A DNA stretch of 35,000 bases from Glandiceps talaboti (taxonomy: Eukaryota > Hemichordata > Enteropneusta > Spengelidae), in the NCBI RefSeq assembly GCF_964340395.1, contig NC_135552.1:18607181-18642180 (forward strand), given 5' to 3'. A program made the translations under genes and the position numbers. The notes under the pieces are model-generated. The model saw nothing but the letters and a program-made list of their open reading frames with translations. It did not search any database and was not told the DNA's origin. Below are positions 1 to 13,219 of the stretch, piece by piece (the stretch's first letter is position 1; the number at the start of each line of letters is the position of its first letter).

Positions 1-790
1 CAATCGTCTAACGCCACACTGAGTCTCAATTTTGCTGTATATTGTGCAAATTATATCTTGAACGATTTCCGGTGTATTACAATGACATCTGCCGCTCAGA
101 AAATAACATCATCGGCTATATAACCTCGATAAATTTAAAAGTCAAATATAAATATTTAAAACACGAACTCGGCTTTAGACATGTTTGCATCTGATTCGAA
201 ACAATAAATGAATGGGTATATACCTACACAATACGAGACAGGTCACTCTGCCTAAGGTGTTGTTTCAAGAATTAAAATGTCTGGAATGAAGATAGAAACG
301 TTGGAAATGGAAATTTTGAATTTATTTTACGTACATGTAATCCTCAACAAAAAGTTTTGACCAGATTAGTATACGACAGTCGAAAGGTTATGCTGTAATT
401 AATATCATATTGATATGTTTATTCATGTTAGTTTATTTTCAGTAATGTAATATATAAGATACAACGTATTGATGATAAACTATTTCGTGAGACCAGGTGT
501 AGGGGATTAGAGATAGCTGACTATAGAAACTAATCGAGTCCAAGCCATTAATTGACTTTGTAATTGATTCTCTTCTCTAATGTAGTGTTTCTTCAACTCT
601 GTCAATGTACTACAAGAAGATTGATTTGTTTTCCTTCCTGGGGAGTGTTTGTATTGAAACCGACCAGTTTATTCGACAGATTTCGGAACCCAAGGATATT
701 TGAATAAGAAATAAATCAGTGAATGGTGGTAAACATATGCTTTCATTTGCTGTGTTATCGTGGAAAGTACGCTTAATAGTATACGGAGAG
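1..790. other. No gene recognised
   Basis: AT-rich sequence with no convincing open frame bounded by splice signals on either strand. Short frames in this stretch are interrupted by stops at about the random rate. Confidence 0.5.
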
Positions 791-880
791 GTGGTGGTGG
801 TTGTTGTTGTTGTTGTTGTTGTGGTGGTGGTGGTGGTGGTGGTGGTGGTGGTGGTGGTGGTGGTGGTGGTGGTGGTGGTG
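791..880. repeat. Trinucleotide microsatellite (GGT)n with (GTT)n block
   Basis: About 30 trinucleotide units: a short GGT block, a block of about eight TTG/GTT units, then a long GGT run. It reads as poly-Val on the plus strand and poly-Pro/Gln on the minus strand, which explains the apparent small ORFs over it. A similar GTT-to-GGT compound array recurs at 19120-19205. Confidence 0.97.
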
Positions 881-1009
881 AAATCATTAAAAGAAAATGA
901 GTGAGATCATTATCTTTCTGTTGTAAGACCGACTCGTGATTGTATACAAAATATTGTATAGATGGACTTGACTACATGTAAGTGTTACAAAAAGATTTTG
1001 TCGTACCAC

Positions 1010-1053
1010 CGTTACCATGGGAAACGACTGGCGTTACCATGGGAAACGACTAG
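1010..1053. repeat. 22-bp tandem duplication
   Basis: Two adjacent copies (1010-1031 and 1032-1053) of a unit starting CGTTACCATGGGAAACGACT, differing at one base near the end. The preceding bases do not continue the repeat, so this looks like a simple local duplication. Confidence 0.9.
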
Positions 1054-1546
1054 CGTCGGCGAATTGTACAGAATTGTATGATGTGTCAATAAATTGTTAC
1101 AACTCTAAAAAAGACGGAAATGGTAATTTGTGAACATTATGTAACGGCAGGGTATATCCAGGATATATCTACATATTTAGCATATCTTTTGTTACATATA
1201 TCTAATAGCTATAGTATGAAGAAGATTCACCAGGATGGAGAAATATTTAGATATACACAGCCACACGGCAAACATATTATCAGTCAAATATGGTCCATTA
1301 ATGCAACTGCCAACATTTTGTTTTCGCTGACAGTGACAGTTGAGACTGACGACACTGGTTTATCTTAAATGTACAAATTCCACTAGATTATCTACGTATC
1401 TTCAGCTATTTGAAGAGATCTTGACAGAGCCGATGTCGTCTCGCCTCATTTGAAATGACTGTATCAAGATCACCCAATCGCTGATTGAGATACTAAGCTA
1501 CAAGTCTACCTACCAGCGATAGGGTTTTGAAATCTTTCCATGATAC

Positions 1547-1757
1547 AGCTAACATGATGTAGGCTTGGTGTTTCACTCATGGGATATTACGTTTTTGACA
1601 CAGAGCTAGACATATTTCGACTCTAGACTAACAATAACAGAGACGCAATAAACACAGCAGGATCCTTTTCCCAATCACATTGAACATTGATAAGCATTAC
1701 TATTCTTTCACAATGCAGTAGAAACAGGTTTCTAATGAATTAAGGTTATAGACCACG
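1547..1757 (+). repeat. Diverged interspersed repeat, copy 1
   Basis: Two anchors match, in order and at the same spacing, the reverse complement of 4774-4993. The first is 38 bp at 1547-1584 with about five mismatches, containing GGTGTTTCACTCA. The second is an exact 17-bp match at 1741-1757 (TAAGGTTATAGACCACG). The anchors are about 194 bp apart here and about 203 bp apart in the other copy, so these are two copies of one older element in opposite orientation. The sequence between them is poorly conserved. The class is unknown. Confidence 0.6.
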
Positions 1758-1941
1758 TTCAATGTCCCTTGCTGATATTGGTTTGCAGTTAAGAAAGTAA
1801 TGATTTTACACATCCATAACTATACATTTTCTGAAAGCTCTTGATCCACTCTTTACAATGAAATTAGTAAAATTTGGTTTTATGTACTTCAGATCACGTG
1901 ACCTCTACATACGTGATAATTTGCATGTTTGGTTCAACAAA

Positions 1942-2232
1942 AATTAGCTCCTTCAAATTTCGACCAACAATAGAAAACGACGCACAGTGTTTATCACCAC
2001 GTCAGTGGCTACAAAACCGTGTCTCAGATTTTTCCTATCTGTTTTTGTAACGAAGATATATAAATAATAATAAATAGTGTCCAAATAAACCATGTATGTC
2101 TCATCTAAATCCGTCTTACTTTCGAACAAAAGACGCAATCAAAAATCTGAGACACGGTTTTGGAGCCACTGACGTGGTGAATAAGATCCTACTGTGTTTG
2201 TTATTGTCGGGTACTCTTTGAGGTTGCTAATT
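1942..2232. mobile_element. 291-bp inverted-repeat (MITE-like) element
   Basis: Two arms of about 90 bp face each other across a loop of about 107 bp. The inner 39 bp of each arm (1995-2033 and 2141-2179) match with one mismatch; the outer parts are more diverged but end in AATTAGC and its complement GCTAATT. The outermost bases are flanked by TCAACAAA (1934-1941) and TCCACAAA (2233-2240), a 7/8 match that could be an 8-bp target-site duplication as made by hAT-type transposases. There is no coding capacity; a minus-strand ORF here is only the arm read through. The terminal assignment is inference. Confidence 0.7.
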
Positions 2233-2240
2233 TCCACAAA

Positions 2241-4441
2241 GTAACGCAATTCTTTACAAAATGTAAACTTGAGAAAATGACAAAAACATGTGTTTGAGTT
2301 GAAACAAACAAAAAACGTTTAACACATTCCTTACAGAAAAGTTGTAAGTGTCACATCCTTTATCACCTTCGAAAATTTGCTTTTTTCCATGTTATGACCA
2401 TTCTATTGGCCAAAAAATATGAAATCTGTCAGTTCAAAGGTAGCCAACGCCCACTATTCGACATGCGATTTTGGCTATTCGGGTTAAAAATTAACTTCCT
2501 CATTTGCATATGTTTGCGAACAAATTGAGGGCGGAGCCTACTTCCTTTTATGGAAAGCAGAGTGTCAAGCTACGTTTTAGCGGTCTCAGGTTTTATGTAA
2601 AATAAACGTAGTGGTTTCCGGTGAGAGAGTAAATGTTCCCTGGGTTCCCGTTCAACATGAAACGACGGAAAATATACCAAATGCTTTGAAAGTGGTGTTT
2701 TAACTAATAAAGAATCTAGTTAGCTTCATAAAACATCTTTAGTATGATGGTATTTTCTTGGAGTAACAATGTATAGTCCGGTCGCGATTGTAGATGTACT
2801 ATGTTTTGCTTTGAAGCATCTTACTCAGAGTCGATTGTTTTTATTTTGATACATAACATGTATCTGTGTCGAAATCAACGTCAAAAGACGCACCACTATT
2901 GTTGTAATTTGATATGTTGCCATTGTTGAATTTGTTGTGTCTACCAGCGCCGGTTCATCTGGATACAGCATACACAGTACATTCAATCATGGGTGGAGGA
3001 TCTATGATTCAACACATCGCTTCAACGTCAATGCAAAACGAAAACTGTTAGACATGTCTAGCAATATAGCTCTCTCATGTCTCTAGCTCTTCGGCATGTT
3101 AATTTTTTTTTACAAAAGCAAAAATAGTCGGAGATGACACGGCACCACGCGAGGGCTTCAGTGAGCACGGGCCGTGTTTAGAAAGAAGACGAAACCACCT
3201 CGTGTCAATTTGTGGTTGGTAATGAACTCAATCAAAAGAAAATGAAATAAGCGAGTACATAGTTTTCAAGAGGGATAGTTATCCGACAGCTTCGCTCTAC
3301 TACGCGTATACGACGACTTCGCATTTGGAAGGTCGAAGACTGTAGCGTGATGACACGTGCTACGAAGGGAAGGGGGGGGGGGGGACTTAGCGTTCGATAC
3401 TGACGTACCGCGTATACCGATGGAAAATCTGTACATTGAATATCGTAGATTTTTGAGGACATGTACCCAAAAATTCAATAACTGGGAATGATAATGTACC
3501 ACGTTGTTCGTTTCTGTGACATTTTATTTAGTGTCACCTAAGTGAAGTAGTGTCGATGAACAACACGGGACGGTATATGTTTACATGGAAACGATCTGTT
3601 GACCTGTACTCGATAACTAGTCTTGCTGCTAGACGTTCGGGCTTTCTTTCGTATAAGTTACTATAACATATAAGCGAACGAAGTTTGCAGTGAGGGCTTG
3701 CCCGAACATCCTCGATAGCGATGTTAGGTCGTGTGTCGTAATTGTAACGGAAGAACATCCGAGGTCTAACAGATAGATTACTAGATAACGGGAGAGATAC
3801 GAGTGGTGAGTTATTTTTTTTATTACAAAATAGCTATGCATGTGGTTCACGAAAAGATAACTTCCAAATCGTGGGTTTTGACTTCACTCGCTGAAACATA
3901 ATCACCACTACTGTACCACAAGGGCGAGTATGTTTTGTAAACCTAGGCTATGAATCATTACTTCGCCTAGATAGCGAAAATGGATTCCCCAGAGGATCGA
4001 TGGTTTGCTGATAAATCAGCTGATAAATACTTTTTTCCCTTTTTTGTTTAAAATTGTGATGATGTGGTACTATTTACACCTTTCCACCATTCTTTGTTGT
4101 AGGATGCCTTTGGGTTTTGGAAGACTTCGCAAAGACCATCTGTGCTAAACTGTAACAAAGCTGACTTTCACTTGCATTTTAACACCTATTGTAATACATT
4201 CCTTTATGCACAGTAAAATTTCATTAAAATTGAGAAATGTTTTCACCATTTAAATAGTTTTGAGTAGACAATCGGTTATAAGCAATATCTTGAAAAGACT
4301 GAGTAAGAGAGAGAGAGAGAGAGAGAGACAGCAACTCTAATTCATTCTCTTTATTCATTTTTTTAGCTCGCTCATTACATTATTGGGCAACTCTTTTTTG
4401 ACACTGGAAGGACGTCCTCTTGTTATTCATACTTGTGGTAC
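2241..4441. other. Non-coding stretch with a CpG-richer patch
   Basis: No gene recognised. From about 3230 to 3760 CpG dinucleotides are visibly denser than around (repeated cgcgtata, ttcgc and cgaacg words). Overlapping frames are open in more than one reading there, which argues against any single one being coding. A 13-G run lies at 3372-3384, and an imperfect hairpin pairs GTTCGGGC (3635-3642) with GCCCGAAC (3700-3707). A (GA)n run occupies about 4305-4328. Confidence 0.45.
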
Positions 4442-4448
4442 ACTGTAC

Positions 4449-4489
4449 CCCAGACCCCATGACCATAGCAATTCTTTTACTGGTCTGAG
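4449..4489. mobile_element. Miniature palindromic insertion, copy A (41 bp)
   Basis: Begins CCCAGACC and ends GGTCTGAG, matching the 8-bp termini of four copies near 32.4-33.2 kb. It is flanked on both sides by an exact 7-bp direct repeat ACTGTAC (4442-4448 and 4490-4496), as expected of a target-site duplication. The interior is not palindromic and encodes nothing. Confidence 0.7.
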
Positions 4490-4512
4490 ACTGTACTGTA
4501 TCAGCAAGTTTA

Positions 4513-4592
4513 TGTAAATGAGTAGCCAAGTACTTGACACATTTCGTCAAATGTATGCTAATGAGCTGCCTAGTACTTGACACTTTCCGTTA
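4513..4592. repeat. Diverged tandem repeat, period about 42 bp, two copies
   Basis: Two neighbouring segments (about 4513-4551 and 4552-4592) share the order AATGAG, a six-base variable part, AGTACTTGACAC and TTTCGT/TTTCCGT. They are degenerate but clearly related. The function is unknown. Confidence 0.7.
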
Positions 4593-4773
4593 TATTATAA
4601 TAAAGTGTGCAAATGGTTGTAAAGCCATGTGCATTTGTTTTGGTTTTTTATTCCTTCCCATATCTCAAGATTGAGAAGTGCTACATTTATTTGGGTTGCA
4701 TACAATGATAGCTCAAATGGTTGGTAGTCATTTCCCCCAAAAAAGTTAATTTTGTAATTTTTTCTAGCTTTAT

Positions 4774-4993
4774 CGTGGTCTATAACCTTAAAGATTACAC
4801 ATGGACTTGATGATTTTAATGGCTGCAATCGTTTGCTTTCTAACTGATAATCAACATTTCAACTTGACTACTTCTACATCCCGACTCTGCACGGCACACA
4901 TGTAATTGTTTCTTTTGCATTTGAAGTGGTCTGAGGGTGTGTACTAAATGCCATGTCACGTGAGTGAAACACCAAACCTACGTCATTTTAGCT
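4774..4993 (-). repeat. Diverged interspersed repeat, copy 2 (inverted)
   Basis: Reverse-orientation partner of 1547-1757: the exact 17-bp anchor is at 4774-4790 and the 38-bp anchor at about 4953-4993. A lone GGTCTGAG at 4928-4935 lies inside but has no partner end, so it is not counted as a palindromic insertion. Confidence 0.6.
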
Positions 4994-5470
4994 ATAATAG
5001 TGTACATAGGTCAACCAAATCAGTCTTTAAGTGGAAACCACCTGTTGACACCAATGTAAAGGTTCTGGTAGCATGACCTGCTCAGCTGCTCGTTATCTCT
5101 CTACGGTCTTTGAGAGTTACTTGACCGGATAACATGATATCCACTGGAAAGTGTCAGTAACCACTTTTTAGTACAATGTAGGCATTCGGAAAATCTACTG
5201 CCTTATCCCTTACGTAACTAACTAAATACAAATCTGTAAGGATTATGCCAACTGATGAACAAATCAAAGGTCTTAAGCTCTGAAGCGGACTTTCACTGAA
5301 TACACCTAAGATATTTACATAACACCTAGACATACATTGTGAAATGGGCCATTACTATGGCTTATACACTACAATCGGATTTATTTTATTTGTTCCTTTA
5401 TCTATCGTGTTATGTTTTATTTGTTTTCCGAAGAGACATGAACATGTATAGCTTTGTACTTACATTTCAG

Positions 5471-5592
5471 ATTATGCGGTCAGTGACATTAATATTTACG
5501 GCCCGGTAGTTGTGCGTAAGCCATACTACGCAAGGTACGCAAAACCCATATCCGGACCACAACGGTTTTTATCATATACCCACCCTATATAG
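5471..5592 (+). CDS. Possible terminal coding exon, unknown protein
   Basis: A good splice acceptor (TTACATTTCAG ending at 5470) is followed, in phase 1, by 39 sense codons and a TAG at 5590-5592. The visible peptide begins with a split codon and reads YAVSDINIYGPVVVRKPYY, continuing with several Pro, Tyr and Arg residues to THPI and the stop. Local GC is higher than in the flanks. Two internal donor-like sites (CGTAAGC near 5515, AAGGTACG near 5534) mean the exon could be shorter and internal. No upstream exon was identified and no family recognised. It could be a chance open frame. Confidence 0.3.
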
Positions 5593-8088
<2,496 letters not shown>

Positions 8089-8511
8089 CACAATGCATGT
8101 CGCACAAGCTCAATAAACGAACATCGTTCGTATAGGTCAGCCGCCCCCCCCCCCCTAATAAACGAACATTCACAAGTGTGAGATCAAACGTTCATATATA
8201 ATATGTAAACTATGATGAAAACTGTAGCGATCACACCACTACGATCGATGTAATGTAAAATTATTATTATAAACACATTAAAATACTACCAGAAATCCCG
8301 CACCATATCTCACATTAGAAGTAATTTGTATCAACTCATCAACATCTCAGTAGTAAATACAAAAGCTGTTATCATTGGAGGAGTGAAAGTTTTCCGTCGA
8401 AATTTGGTTAGAAGTGCGAAAATGAAGTTCAACAATCGCATTGTCGTCTGACCCCCCCCCCCCCCCAGCTAAACGAATGAAGTTTGCTTGTTGAGCTTGT
8501 GTGACATTGTG
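8089..8511. mobile_element. 423-bp terminal-inverted-repeat element
   Basis: The left arm 8089-8136 and right arm 8469-8511 are inverted copies of one another over about 45 bp, sharing CACAAGCTCAA and CACAATG, with a few substitutions and a 4-bp gap. Each arm is next to a C run on its inner side (12 C at 8144-8155, 15 C at 8452-8466). The interior has no coding capacity. This suggests a non-autonomous DNA element; no clear target-site duplication was found. Confidence 0.6.
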
Positions 8512-10530
8512 CAATCGTCCCTAAGAGGAACCATTCATTATAGATGGTGAATTCCATATGGGTATAGCAAGCTTACTTATAAAGCATGAATTAACAGAAC
8601 GAGTATTACTGAGAAATATAATGTACTTATTAGACTCGGAAGATTCATAAAGGTTAAAAAATGAACATTTAATACATAAAACAGATGTTAATATCAGAAT
8701 TATCGCTGCTCAAAATGTTGTAGCAATTTCAACATTTATTTGGGTTCGAAAAACAACAGCCATGAAGACATTAGTTTTCAAATAAACAATATACCAGAGG
8801 TAAACTAAATGCTTTCCGTAAGGACAACATACAAGCCCTTTGACTGGCTTGATAAAAATACAAAAACTGTTATAGGACGTGCTCTTTGTTATCACCAATG
8901 TATGTACAAATTTATATGACATTTGAAGCTGGTATTCTTCAGACATTAACTAATTAACAAAAAAAGGTAAAATGACACGGAAGATAAAAAAATGAGCAGT
9001 ATTGCGAAGTTTGTTAATTAATTTTATTTGTATTAACCACTTTAAGGAAATGTGTGTACACTTTCAAAATTGTACCATGTCAAACGAATCAGCTAAATAT
9101 GCAAATGAGTTATAATGTGGATCTTCTTTTAGGACAGCGTTTAGTCCGGAGTTTACTCAACGTTTTCTCGCCCATGATGATGTCTTCAGCTCATATGTAA
9201 TTTGATATCATTGAGCAACAATGAAAGTTACGTCGTCCCTGGGGCAATGTATCTATAATGCATGGTGTTTCCAAGTCTCGTTCTACACAAGCTGTAGTAT
9301 AAACCCTCGAAGGGAGTATTGTATTTACAAAGTATACAAATGTAATCTCTTCTTTGGACCGTGTATCATGTACATGTACTCATCCCCTACTATAAAAACA
9401 CTCCACGGTATGTAACATTTAGAGGAGATATAGAATCCATTGCATGTTGATAATCTCCTCAAACATTTACATGGTTTACAGATGTTATTCCTTAACGATG
9501 TGTAACGATTGAAGTCATCCATTCATCCATCTGTGTTTAGTCGATATATTGTCATGGTTGTTGCAAAGTACGGTACTAGCGAAGTTAAGATATGGTATTC
9601 AGTTGTTGTGTTGGAAGAGTTGAGAGCTGTATTCAAATTGATTTTTTTCTTATTTCACTTTCCTCTGAATCACATCTTTTCCTGTTCTATCATGAAATCG
9701 TGATACTTGATTAGTTCTGAGCTGTGTATGCCTTTCGAAGGCGTACGTTATTATAAGAGTTCAATGTCCTGCTTACTGAATTAGTAAATCCAAATAAAGA
9801 TGCCGGTACATTGAAATGAATGAACCTTAAATATCTACCGGTAATTGACGTTTTGGTGCCAAGATGACTGTTTAAATACTTTGAGCAGCCAGTTTATGAC
9901 CTTATTAAAACGTTTTGTGGCTTCTAGCATGCGTTGTGATTTAGTGATGCCCCCTAAATGAGGATGTATGGCGAGTGAGAACATTTGCGTGCCCTTCTGG
10001 CCTTATTGTAGACACCATAGACGCTTTGTTTGTAATCCGACCAAATGCTAGAGATCAAAGGCTGATTTAACTTGTCTGTTTTTACACTTCCATGCGATTT
10101 TTTCTCAACGGAGGAAGGTGCCAGTTGGCCTCATTGGATTAGTAGGAGAAAAAAAAACATGCTCGTTGGTATGGAATTACATGATATAAATCACTGAGAT
10201 GAAAGCTTTGTAAAACAACACTAGCCCGCAGGACTGAATGATGTATGTGAGCTTCTCTATGTCAAATTGTGTGGATAAAAGTGATTATACCATGCATGAG
10301 CCAGGTTCAACAAAAAATATGGAAATTATACTCTGGTCGTTTTACGTCACAACAATGCGCGTCTGTGTCATGACAACGCGGATCGACGTCATTGGTTCTG
10401 CTATGTACGAAATATGAGTCAAAACGCTCAAAATTGCGATTATTTTCCCCGTAGTTTTTTGTCATATTACCGGCGATGGTATGATTATATTATTCCCCAA
10501 TATTTTTTCTTCATTCAGACGAACAATACT
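8512..10530. other. No gene recognised
   Basis: AT-rich. The minus-strand frame at 8710-8946 has unremarkable composition and no splice context, and an AATAAA-containing segment lies near its end. CRE-like words (TTTACGTCAC near 10340, GACGTCATTGG near 10386) lie just before the hairpin that follows, but no gene start was found beside them. Confidence 0.4.
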
Positions 10531-10595
10531 AGTGACGTATAAGGGCTGTCACTACTCGTCTAGCTTCGTGTGACAAGGGCCCTTATTAGGTCACT
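10531..10595. repeat. Imperfect 65-bp hairpin
   Basis: The left side AGTGACGTATAAGGGCTGTC pairs, with small bulges, with the right side that ends CCCTTATTAGGTCACT. The unpaired centre is about 15 nt. It could be the end of a DNA element or a structured RNA; nothing else identifies it. Confidence 0.5.
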
Positions 10596-11734
10596 CATAT
10601 TTTCTTTGGATGAACAAAAGAAAAATATAGGGGAATACTATCTAATTGTCAATCCTTCAAGTTGCATGATGCAACAAGAGTGGGAAGACAACGAGATGAG
10701 CGTTGTCGTGATCAATGTTACAGTATCTTCAAATGCTATTGAATCAGGCAATCTTACATTTGTTATTTGTATCCTCTGTCGATCATTGGCTGATCAACTG
10801 CAATACCAGGTGACCATACTACTGAGATTGTTCGTCTCACTTGACAAATGTTTGAGGGTGAAAATACAGAATAAATGATCCATACAGTGGGCCATCGAAG
10901 CACATTGCTCTTGTATATAGAGGAAAGTCATGCCATGTCTATGTTCAAATCTGGTCGTTGACAAAATCCCTCGAAATGATATGAAACTTTAAATTTGACT
11001 AAGATAGCATTTATGTTATTTCACTTATGATACAATATTCTTTGATGGATTGCCCATTTTACAATCAAGTCTATGAACATGATTAAATTCGTAACTTTCT
11101 GCTCATGTTGAGCCATAGACTCTCCGATTGTCTATGACTGTGTACATTGTTATGATCGCAGAAGAGTTGGCTTCAAATTTTCACAGATTCTAAGGATTCT
11201 TGTGACGGAGTTGTCACGTGCCACCTTCATGATTTCATGCAGTTTGAATAAGATGTAGGTCAATGCTTAACTTGTCTGGGCCCCTGGGTAGATTAGGCTG
11301 GTCCTAACAGGGTTACCCGCTTGTCGATGTGTACTTTAAAGCATTTTGATAATAAAAGTCATTGTTATTATTATTATTATTATTATATCACAAATACTTG
11401 TTTATTGCCAAACCAATATAGGTGTCAGGCTGACGTTCAAGGTTTACGTTCAAAGTTGACGTTCAAAGTTGAAATGGTAGTGAATCGCCGACAGAAATAC
11501 TACAAAAGTACTAACTGATTTTATTAGTCCACACGGTTTAACACATGACATGTTTATAAATTAACATGGTTCTTTGACCAAACGTTGTTAATTCCAAATT
11601 TACTGTTTGGCGCCATTTGCTGACATTTCCACATTCTTCAGCATGCTTTACATATAACCAAAATGGAAGAGATGGCGATTAATGTTGATGCCCACATCAT
11701 TTTTTTTTACTCGATTCCTTTGAGCATTAATTAT
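10596..11734. other. No gene recognised
   Basis: The 102-codon plus-strand frame at 10570-10878 has no recognisable motif, starts inside the preceding hairpin and has no splice context. A (TTA)n microsatellite lies at 11364-11387. Confidence 0.4.
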
Positions 11735-11757
11735 GGTACACTTTCTATTTTTAATTT

Positions 11758-12789
11758 GTGTCTCAGAATGAAGTCTTGTTCAATTTGTTGAATGATTACC
11801 TTATATTTTCCATTATATTACGTTCAGAGTCTGACCATTTTCCTATGTCTTTTAGTATTGCAACGGGTAATCAAGTCACAGAACATGCAAATGTAACACG
11901 TGTGAATAATTTAATAATGAAATGCGTTTGGCACCCAGGTGATAGGCAGATCTTTGCAGACCATCTTAAGTCAGCTGCACAGAATTTGAATACTATTATT
12001 GAGAGGCCAGGTATGGGTGCATTTACTGGTATCGATTTGATGACACGTGAACTTCTTTCTGTTGCAAAACATTCTGGTATGCTTCAATCTGTTAAGTCCG
12101 GGCCACAGAATTTTCGTCAACAACCACCTTGGTATGATAGGGATTGTTCACTTCTAAAACGTGAGAAATACCGTCTTTTAAGATCTTTCCGGCAATCAAA
12201 TGACATATCTATACTTCGTGAATACAAAAGTGCCAGGCAAAGGTTTAAAAACACAGTGTTCAGTAAGCGACAGGCGTATTTTAACGATATGAAGAAGTGT
12301 CTAGTTTTAAATTCTACTGAACCAAAACAGTTCTGGAATACCTTGAGAAGATTATTGTCTTGCCGTGCACCAACTAATACGATTAGTCAAAAAGACTGGT
12401 TTCATTATTTTCAAAATCTGTTTTTACAAAATGCTAGCGAATTTGAGGAATTTACTACTTCTGATGAATTGATAGAAATGTTAGACTCTGCCGGAAATGA
12501 TCTACATGATTTCGACATTGACTTTGATATTTTGAATGGTCCAATTAAGAACGACGAAATTATACTTGCAATAAGCAAACTTAAAGACGGAAAATCTGCG
12601 GGTTCGGACTGTCTTCTTGGTGAATTTTTTAAGTACAATGTAGACTTCCTTGTGCCGTATTTGTGTATCATTTTTAATGATTTGTTTGAATCAGGTAAAT
12701 TTCCAAGTGATTGGGCAAAGGCGATATTGATTCCTATTCACAAGAAAGGCTCTATCAATTCTCCAGATAACTATCGTGGCATTTCATAA
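11758..12789 (+). pseudogene. LINE ORF2 fragment 1: endonuclease tail and start of reverse transcriptase
   Basis: There is no true start codon here: the frame opens after a stop, and its first residues (SQNEVLFNLLNDY, then SESDHFP) are the last segment of an apurinic-type endonuclease domain. About 250 residues of linker follow, then the first reverse-transcriptase blocks: KLKDGKSAGSD, the stretch ending WAKAILIPIHKKG, and NYRGIS. The frame ends at a TAA at 12787-12789, exactly where related elements carry a Leu codon (NYRGIS-Leu-Leu), so this is a point nonsense change. Just upstream, the reading GTLSIFN in another frame suggests a further small frameshift at the truncated edge. Confidence 0.9.
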
Positions 12790-13218
12790 TTGAGTATTTT
12801 CAGCAAAATTTTTACTTCCATCTTGAACACTCGTTTGACATACTGGGCGGAACTCCTTGGCAAGGTAGATGAAGCACAAGCTGGATTTAGGAGAGGCTAT
12901 TCAACGTTTGACAATATTTTTATTTTGCAAAGCTTAGTTCAGAAATATCTCACGTTGAGACGTGGCAACTTGAAATTTTACTGTGCTTTCGTCGATTTCT
13001 CAAAGGCGTTTGACTCAGTTGAACGCCAGCGTTTGTGGTATCTCCTGTTAAAAGGAGGTGTAAATGGTAAAATGTTCAAAATCCTTTATGCTATTTATCA
13101 AGATGTTAAGGCTTGTGTAAGAACCTCCGAAGGGCTTACTGATTATTTTAGCTGTGTCATTGGAGTCCGTCAGGGCTGCATGATGAGCCCTTTCTTGTTT
13201 TCGTTTTTTTATAAATGA
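12790..13218 (+). pseudogene. LINE ORF2 fragment 2: reverse transcriptase fingers and palm
   Basis: Continues in the same frame directly after the TAA. Visible blocks are LSIFSKIFTSILNTRL, DEAQAGFRRGYST, the palm motif AFVDFSKAFDSV (first catalytic Asp), and GVRQGCMMSPFLFS. The frame is lost at a run of seven T (13204-13210): the reading expected from related elements needs one T fewer, so this looks like a one-base insertion by slippage. The track resumes in the next fragment with the usual NELPKEL. Confidence 0.92.
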
Positions 13219-13219
13219 A

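Noticed and set aside
669-904. Poly-Pro/Gln and poly-Val open frames
   Set aside because: They are translations of the GGT/GTT microsatellite and have no independent coding signal.
4380-4828. Two minus-strand frames (67 and 77 residues)
   Set aside because: They run across a palindromic insertion and a degenerate tandem repeat. The shared TQINV word with a frame near 8710-8946 comes from an AACCCAAATAAATGT stretch and does not extend.
4928-4935. Solo GGTCTGAG, possible sixth palindromic insertion
   Set aside because: No matching CTCAGACC end or 7-bp duplication upstream. The same holds for the GGTCTGAG near 29180.
10570-10878. 102-residue plus-strand frame
   Set aside because: No motif, no splice signals, start codon inside a hairpin, composition like chance.
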